Origin: an uncultured Collinsella sp.
GTDB taxonomy: Bacteria > Actinomycetota > Coriobacteriia > Coriobacteriales > Coriobacteriaceae
Length of the DNA: 6,127 nucleotides
Assembly: GCA_900555765.1 (NCBI GenBank)
Contig: USMA01000065.1
Location: forward strand, 1 to 6,127
Direction: 5' to 3'
The position numbers and the translations under genes were made by a program. Within the stretch, counting starts at the first letter, position 1. Each line of letters opens with the position of its first letter. Of this stretch, positions 1-6,127 are shown one piece after another. The notes beneath the pieces were generated by a model. The model had not been told where the DNA came from. It did not search any database and saw only the letters and a program-made list of their open reading frames with translations.

Positions 1-27
1 TCGACTGCAAACCAGATGCTAACCAAA

Positions 28-47
28 CACTTGACGGGACACTTGAC
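28..47. repeat. Short tandem direct repeat, CACTTGAC twice
   Basis: CACTTGAC at 28-35 is repeated exactly at 40-47, a 12-base period. It is too short to assign a role. It could belong to the control region or the tail of a gene left of the window. Confidence 0.3.
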
Positions 48-158
48 CGAATGAGCGAACCGCAAAGAAACCGCAGGTAGACATAGACAGCCAACCCGCC
101 CTTTAGAGCCAGATGCCCGCAGCCACCACAGAAACAACAGTTGACCACAGCCCAAGAA

Positions 159-192
159 GTCGACAAATGAACATCCATACGTCGACAAACGA
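159..192. repeat. Short direct repeat, GTCGACAAA(T/C)GA twice
   Basis: GTCGACAAATGA at 159-170 recurs as GTCGACAAACGA at 181-192, 11 of 12 bases identical, with start points 22 bases apart (about two helical turns). This spacing would suit a protein-binding site, but two copies in a low-complexity A/C-rich spacer may be chance or a local duplication. Confidence 0.4.
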
Positions 193-206
193 CCAGGCGC
201 CCCGTG

Positions 207-271
207 AAGAGTGTCCCCAACGACTAGACAAAAAAGAACGTCCCCAATGACTAGTCGTTGGGGACGTTCTT
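207..271. repeat. Three copies of a 21-base REP-like unit, two in an inverted, overlapping pair
   Basis: The unit, written in its forward sense, has the core CTAGTC(G/A)TTGGGGAC followed by a TCTT end. Copy 3 lies on the plus strand at 251-271. Copy 2 lies on the minus strand at 234-254 and differs from copy 3 at one base. Copy 1 lies on the minus strand at 207-227 and differs from copy 3 at two bases. Copies 2 and 3 share the central CTAG (251-254) and form a 38-base near-palindrome, which is the terminator. The 15-base core of copy 1 (213-227) is also an exact reverse complement of 251-265, so a second, competing hairpin with a 23-base loop is possible. Palindromic pairs of this kind resemble REP/REPIN elements. 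That class assignment is inferred, as only one locus is visible. Confidence 0.75.
230..271 (-). terminator. Rho-independent terminator at the end of the gltBD operon
   Basis: On the minus strand a perfect 14-bp stem (258-271 pairing with 234-247) surrounds a 10-base loop, itself mostly self-complementary (gactagtc at 249-256). It is followed directly by a run of T residues (plus-strand A230-A235). The stem starts 11 bases after the gltD stop codon. A GC core (GGGGAC paired with GTCCCC) plus a U-tract is the classic intrinsic terminator form. Read on the plus strand the hairpin is followed by TTCTTAAATG with no U-tract, so it should work mainly for gltBD and not for a gene converging from the left. 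Confidence 0.88.
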
Positions 272-282
272 AAATGACTACT

Positions 283-1764
<1,482 letters not shown>

Positions 1765-1769
1765 GGCAC

Positions 1770-4700
1770 TTACGCCTCCTTCTTGGTCGAAGCAACAGAG
1801 CTGGCAGCCACGGACGCACCGCCCGCGGCATCAAAGCGAGCGACATCCGCGGCACTCGCGCGACCGGTCACGATGTCAAACGCCAGCTCCTCAGCCTGCG
1901 CATGCGTCTTGCCGGCAGCCTCGCCCGCGGCGACAATCGCCAGCACGCGCTCGTACTCGGTCGGAATGACCTTCACAAAGTGCTTGCTCATCGTCTCAAA
2001 GCTGTAGAGCAACTTAATGCCGCGCGGGCTCTGCGTCGCGTCCACGTGCTCCTGGATGAGCTCGCGAATCTGCACCAGCTCGCCGGCCGTCGGCGCCTTG
2101 AGCTCAACGCTCTCGTGGTTCACGCGGGCGTCGAGCGTGCCATATTGGTCAAAAACGTAGGCCACGCCGCCTGTCATGCCGGCGGCAAAATTCTGCCCGA
2201 CCTCGCCCAGGATGAGCGCCAGACCGCCCGTCATGTACTCGCAGCCATGGTTGCCGCAGCCCTCGACCACCACGGTGGCACCGGAGTTGCGCACGGCAAA
2301 ACGCTGGCCGGCAAGACCGTTAATGAAGCCGCGCCCGCTCGTGGCACCAAAGAACGCAACGTTGCCCACGATGATGTTCTCGTCGAACTTGTAGGTCGCA
2401 TGCGGGTTGGGGCGCACCGACACCTCGCCGCCCGAAAGGCCCTTGCCAAAGTAGTCGTTGGCGTCGCCGCACACGTTGAGCGTAATGCCGCGCGGCAGGA
2501 AGGCACCAAAGCTCTGACCGGCCGAACCATCGCAATCGATGGTGATGGAGCCGGCGGGCAGGCCCTCGGGATGCGCCTTGGTCACCGCGTTGCCCAGGAT
2601 GGTGCCCACGCAGCGGTTGACGTTGGCGATATCGGCGCGGAAGCGAATCGGACGCAGGTGCGCACGGGCATCGGCCGTATAGGGCACAAACAACGTGGAG
2701 TCGAGCGTCTTGTCGAGCTCGCTGTCCGCGGCCATCTGCGGCAGGAAGTGACGGCCGTCGGCGCCCGGAATATGGGCACCGAACTCGCAGGTCGCGCTCG
2801 CCAGCACGGGCGACAGGTCGAGCAGGTTGGCCTTGCGGTTGCCCGGTACCTCGATCTGGCGTAAGCACTCGGGATGGCCGACCATCTCGTCGATGGTGCG
2901 GAAGCCCAGGCTCGCCATGACCTCGCGCAGCTGCTCGGCAACAAAGAGCATAAAGTGCTCAACGTGCTCGGGCTTGCCGCGGAAACCGCGACGCAGGCGG
3001 CAGTTTTGCGTAGCGATGCCAGCCGGGCAGGTGTCCTGCTGGCAGTCGCGCTGCATGAGGCAGCCCATGGAGATGAGCGGCATGGTCGCAAAGCCAAACT
3101 CCTCGGCGCCCAGCAGGCAGGCGACGGCAACATCGGTGCCGTCCATGAGCTTACCGTCGGCCTCGAGCACCACGCGTGAGCGCAGGCCGTTTTGCAGCAA
3201 CGTCTGCTGAGCCTCGGCAAGGCCAAGCTCCAGCGGCAGACCCGCATGCCAGATAGAGTCGCGTGCAGCGGCACCCGAGCCGCCATTGTGGCCGCTGATC
3301 AAGATCTTGTCGGCAGCGCCCTTGGCCACACCGGTGGCGATGGTTCCGACACCGGCCTCGCTGACCAGCTTGACCGACACGCGCGCGCCGGGGTTGGCGT
3401 TCTTAAGGTCAAAGATCAGCTCTGCCAGGTCCTCGATAGAGTAAATATCGTGGTGCGGCGGAGGCGAGATCAGGCCGATGCCGGGCGTGGACTGACGGAC
3501 CTCGGCGATCCAGGGGTAGACCTTCTTACCGGGCAGGTGGCCACCCTCGCCGGGCTTGGCGCCCTGGGCCATCTTGATCTGAATCTCGAAGGCGCTGCAC
3601 AGGTAGCGGCTCGTCACGCCAAAGCGCGCGCTTGCCACCTGCTTGATGGCGGATTTCTTGGAGTCGCCGTTGGCCAGCGGGGTCTCGCGACGCGGGTCCT
3701 CGCCGCCCTCGCCCGAGTTGGAACGGCCGTGCAGGCGGTTCATGGCGATGGCCATGCACTCGTGAGCTTCCTTGCTGATGGAGCCATACGACATGGCACC
3801 GGTGTTAAAGCGGCGGACGATGTTGAGCGCGGGCTCGACCTCGTCGAGCGAAACCGGCGTGCGGCCGTTGGCGTCAAAGTCGAGCAAGTCGCGCAGGCGC
3901 ACGGCACGGCCGGTGCGGTGCAGGCGGGCGCTGTACTCCTTAAAGGTGTCGTAGCTGTCCTCACGGCAGGCGGTCTGCAGCAAGTAGACAGTCTGCGGAT
4001 CGATCAGGTGATCCTCGCCGCCGAGCGGGCGCCACTTGGTCAGACCCAGCGTAGGCAGCTGATCGGGAGCCGGGCTCTTAAGGATTGCGAGTGCGGCGTC
4101 GTAGCGCTCGTTTTGCTCACGCTCAACGTCCTCGACACCCATACCGCCCACACGGCTCACCGTGCCGGCGAAGTACGCGTTGACGAACTCCGGCGTAAAG
4201 CCCACGGCCTCGAAGATCTGCGCCGAATGATAACTCTGCACCGTGGAGATGCCCATCTTGGACATGATGGAGACGATGCCCGCCGTCGCAGCCTTGTTGT
4301 AGTTGGCGATGCCCTGCTCGGCCGTCACGTCCAGGTCGCCGCGTGCCGCCAGATCGCGGATGCACGCGTGTGCGTTGTACGGATAGATGCCGCTCGCGGA
4401 GTAGCCCACCAGTGCCGCAAAGTCATGCGGGGACACGGCGTCGCCACACTCCACCACGATGTCGGCAAAGGTACGCACGCCGGCGCGGATCAGGTGGTTG
4501 TGCACGCAGCCCACGGCGAGCAGTGACGGCACGGGCACCTCGCCCGCAGCGGCACGATCGCTCAACACCACGATGTTCACGCCGTCGCGGACCGCAGTCT
4601 CAACGTCCTCTGCAAGCTGCTTGAGCGCAGCCTGCAGCGCGTCCTCGCCGGCATCACGGCGGTACACGGCACGGAAACGGCGGGTCTTAAAGCCCACGCG

Positions 4701-6127
4701 GTCGATGGCACAGATGCGCTCGAACTCCTCCTCGTTGAGCAACGGGCGCTCCAAGCGAACCAGCTGGCAGGCCGTACGGGAGTCCTCGAGCAGGTTGCCG
4801 TGGTTGCCCAGGTAGAGCGTGGTCGAGGTGACCATATGCTCGCGAAGGGCGTCGATGGGCGGGTTCGTAACCTGGGCGAACAGCTGATAGAAGTAGTCAA
4901 AGAACGAACGAGTCTTCTTGGACAGGCAGGCCAGCGGCGCATCGATGCCCATCGAGGCGAGCGGGGCCTTGCCCCGCTGGGCCATGGGACGCACGACCTC
5001 ATCGACGTCATCCCAGTGATACCCGAGCTTAGCCATGCGCACGGCGGCGGGCACCTCGGCGTCCTCGGCGGGCGTTGCCGCGGCAGGCCTATCGATCGCG
5101 TCGACGGTCAGCGTCTCCTCGGCAATCCAATCACGGTAGGGCTTTTCCTTGGCGTAACGGGCGCGCAGCTCGTCGTTGTAGATCACGCGGCCGCGGGCAA
5201 AGTCGACCTCGAGCATCTGGCCCGGCCCCAGACAGCCGCTCGTCAGGATGTTCTCGGGGCTCACCTCGATGGTGCCCACCTCGCTTGCCAGCATAAAGCG
5301 ACCGTCGCGCGTCACATAGTAGCGGGCGGGACGCAGGCCGTTACGGTCGAGGGCGGCACCCAGCGTGCGACCGTCGGTGAAGGCGATGGCCGCCGGGCCA
5401 TCCCACGGCTCCATGAGCATGGACTGGTAAGCGTCGTAGGCGCGGCGCTCCTCACTCAGGCTGTCGTTGTGGTCCCACGGCTCGGGCAGCAACATGGACG
5501 CGGCACGCGTGAGCGGGCGACCGTTCATGACCAGGAACTCGAGCACGTTGTCCAGAATCGCGGAATCGGAGCCCTCGCGGTTGATGATGGGCATCACGCG
5601 CTCAAGATCGTGCTGCAGCACGGGGCTGTACAGGTTGGGCTCGCGGGCGCGGATCCAGTTGACGTTGCCCTTGAGGGTGTTGATCTCGCCGTTGTGGATG
5701 ATAAAGCGGTTGGGGTGCGCGCGCTCCCAGCTGGGCGTGGTGTTGGTGGAGTAACGCGAGTGGACGAGCGCTACGGCCGTCTTAACGGCCGCGTCGTTGA
5801 GGTCGATGAAGAAGCGGCGCATCTGCGTGGCGACCAGCATGCCCTTGTACACGATAGTGCGCGAGCTCATGGAGCACACATAGAAGATCTTATCGCGCAG
5901 GGCAAACTCGGCGTCGGCCTTCTTTTCGATGGTGCGACGGCACACGTACCGGCGCCGCTCAAAGGCATCGCCGGCGGGCGTGTCGTCCGGACGGCCCAGG
6001 AAGGCCTGCAGGATGGTAGGCATGCAGGCGCGCGCCGTCTCGCCCAGGTCGTGCGGGTCGACCGGCACCTCGCGCCAAAAGAGCAGCGGCACGCCGGCCT
6101 CGGCGCAGCCCTCCTCAAATACGCGAC
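1770..6127 (-). CDS. gltB: Glutamate synthase large subunit (GOGAT alpha chain), 5'-truncated by the window edge
   Basis: Large catalytic subunit of glutamate synthase. It hydrolyses glutamine and transfers the ammonia to 2-oxoglutarate to make glutamate in the cytoplasm. The frame is open to the right edge. The GTG at 6092 is an internal valine codon, because 11 more in-frame codons precede it. Compared with E. coli GltB, roughly 100 N-terminal residues are missing, including the catalytic N-terminal cysteine of the class II glutaminase. Counting from that valine, the rest of the glutaminase domain is seen at about 1-310 (HNGEINT at 133-139, EGSDS at 173-177, NGLRPAR at 251-257). The central domain covers about 370-690. 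The FMN-binding synthase domain covers about 750-1090, with SNSGEGGED near 791, SGHNGGSG near 933 and the 3Fe-4S cysteines C1011, C1017 and C1022 in the canonical C-x5-C-x4-C spacing. The C-terminal glycine-repeat beta-helix domain covers about 1170-1350 (GDANDYFGKGLSGGE, CEYMTGG). An Ala/Ser-rich tail ends the protein. No frameshift or internal stop is seen. The family assignment is secure. The true start and the promoter lie outside the window. Confidence 0.97.
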   Translation of the reverse strand, partial: RVFEEGCAEAGVPLLFWREVPVDPHDLGETARACMPTILQAFLGRPDDTPAGDAFERRRYVCRRTIEKKADAEFALRDKIFYVCSMSSRTIVYKGMLVATQMRRFFIDLNDAAVKTAVALVHSRYSTNTTPSWERAHPNRFIIHNGEINTLKGNVNWIRAREPNLYSPVLQHDLERVMPIINREGSDSAILDNVLEFLVMNGRPLTRAASMLLPEPWDHNDSLSEERRAYDAYQSMLMEPWDGPAAIAFTDGRTLGAALDRNGLRPARYYVTRDGRFMLASEVGTIEVSPENILTSGCLGPGQMLEVDFARGRVIYNDELRARYAKEKPYRDWIAEETLTVDAIDRPAAATPAEDAEVPAAVRMAKLGYHWDDVDEVVRPMAQRGKAPLASMGIDAPLACLSKKTRSFFDYFYQLFAQVTNPPIDALREHMVTSTTLYLGNHGNLLEDSRTACQLVRLERPLLNEEEFERICAIDRVGFKTRRFRAVYRRDAGEDALQAALKQLAEDVETAVRDGVNIVVLSDRAAAGEVPVPSLLAVGCVHNHLIRAGVRTFADIVVECGDAVSPHDFAALVGYSASGIYPYNAHACIRDLAARGDLDVTAEQGIANYNKAATAGIVSIMSKMGISTVQSYHSAQIFEAVGFTPEFVNAYFAGTVSRVGGMGVEDVEREQNERYDAALAILKSPAPDQLPTLGLTKWRPLGGEDHLIDPQTVYLLQTACREDSYDTFKEYSARLHRTGRAVRLRDLLDFDANGRTPVSLDEVEPALNIVRRFNTGAMSYGSISKEAHECMAIAMNRLHGRSNSGEGGEDPRRETPLANGDSKKSAIKQVASARFGVTSRYLCSAFEIQIKMAQGAKPGEGGHLPGKKVYPWIAEVRQSTPGIGLISPPPHHDIYSIEDLAELIFDLKNANPGARVSVKLVSEAGVGTIATGVAKGAADKILISGHNGGSGAAARDSIWHAGLPLELGLAEAQQTLLQNGLRSRVVLEADGKLMDGTDVAVACLLGAEEFGFATMPLISMGCLMQRDCQQDTCPAGIATQNCRLRRGFRGKPEHVEHFMLFVAEQLREVMASLGFRTIDEMVGHPECLRQIEVPGNRKANLLDLSPVLASATCEFGAHIPGADGRHFLPQMAADSELDKTLDSTLFVPYTADARAHLRPIRFRADIANVNRCVGTILGNAVTKAHPEGLPAGSITIDCDGSAGQSFGAFLPRGITLNVCGDANDYFGKGLSGGEVSVRPNPHATYKFDENIIVGNVAFFGATSGRGFINGLAGQRFAVRNSGATVVVEGCGNHGCEYMTGGLALILGEVGQNFAAGMTGGVAYVFDQYGTLDARVNHESVELKAPTAGELVQIRELIQEHVDATQSPRGIKLLYSFETMSKHFVKVIPTEYERVLAIVAAGEAAGKTHAQAEELAFDIVTGRASAADVARFDAAGGASVAASSVASTKKEA
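1775..1781 (-). promoter_or_regulatory. Ribosome binding site of gltD, embedded in the 3' end of gltB
   Basis: On the minus strand AAGGAGG matches the Shine-Dalgarno consensus and ends 10 bases before the gltD ATG. It is made of the last Lys-Glu-Ala codons of gltB (AAG GAG GCG, then TAA). Ribosomes finishing gltB would pass directly over it, which suggests translational coupling to keep the two subunits in balance. The coupling is inferred from the layout. Confidence 0.85.

Larger units (their letters stand above)
1..206. other. Spacer downstream of gltBD with no supported gene
   Basis: I see no gene here. On the plus strand frame 1 is closed at 52-54, frame 2 at 20-22 and frame 3 at 78-80, so at most 17 to 25 residues of a gene tail could enter from the left edge. 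None of these looks like a recognisable C-terminus. No tRNA-like fold and no convincing -35/-10 pair is seen: TTGAC occurs at 31, 43 and 141 but without a plausible -10 element at the right distance. The base composition is odd, with about 66 A against 21 T on the plus strand over positions 1-180 by hand count. Short direct repeats are present and listed separately. Confidence 0.6.

Noticed and set aside
1..80. Possible C-terminal tail of a convergent plus-strand gene (frame 1 closing at 54 or frame 3 closing at 80)
   Set aside because: Only 17 or 25 residues would be visible, neither is recognisable, and both frames are open by chance often enough over this length. It cannot be supported without sequence to the left.
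31..170. Sigma-70 promoters from TTGAC motifs at 31, 43 and 141
   Set aside because: No TATAAT-like element is found 16-18 bases downstream of any of them, and no gene start follows on the plus strand.
207..271. CRISPR array
   Set aside because: Only three units are present, they are in mixed orientation, two of them overlap, and there are no regular spacers.
3192..4526. A 444-codon open frame on the plus strand, antisense to gltB
   Set aside because: It lies wholly inside the well-supported gltB frame. Long antisense frames are expected in GC-rich genes, and its translation is rich in Gly, Ala, Val, Arg and His with no recognisable domain. No ribosome binding site evidence was found.
6090..6092. 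GTG as the start codon of gltB
   Set aside because: The frame continues open to the window edge, and the upstream residues fit the glutaminase domain preceding the WREVP segment. The catalytic N-terminal cysteine has not yet been reached, so this GTG encodes an internal valine.

Overview
This window holds most of one operon, read entirely on the minus strand: the two subunits of bacterial glutamate synthase (GOGAT). The large subunit gene gltB fills about 71% of the window. It enters from the right edge, so its 5' end is missing, and it stops at 1770. The small subunit gene gltD (283-1764) follows after 5 bases. Its Shine-Dalgarno sequence lies inside the last codons of gltB, so the two are very probably co-transcribed and translationally coupled.

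The subunits work as one enzyme. GltB takes the amide nitrogen of glutamine as ammonia and channels it to an FMN/3Fe-4S synthase site, where it reacts with 2-oxoglutarate. GltD supplies electrons from NAD(P)H through FAD and Fe-S clusters. The net result is two glutamates from one glutamine and one 2-oxoglutarate, the second half of the GS-GOGAT route of ammonium assimilation. All cofactor motifs that fall inside the window are intact.

Layout from left to right: 1-206 is a spacer with no supported gene, strikingly rich in A over T on the plus strand. 207-271 contains three copies of a 21-base unit, two of them forming a near-perfect palindrome that also serves as an intrinsic terminator for gltD. 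283-1764 is gltD. 1770-6127 is gltB, 5'-truncated by the window edge.

Organism: the coding DNA is GC-rich with strong G/C preference at third positions, and both proteins look like the bacterial Bacillus/actinobacterial type of GOGAT. A GC-rich Gram-positive, perhaps a member of the Coriobacteriia such as Collinsella, is my best guess, but nothing in the window proves it.

I see no undescribed gene system here. The part most worth a second look is the three-copy repeat and terminator at 207-271, which resembles REP-like or REPIN-like dispersed elements.
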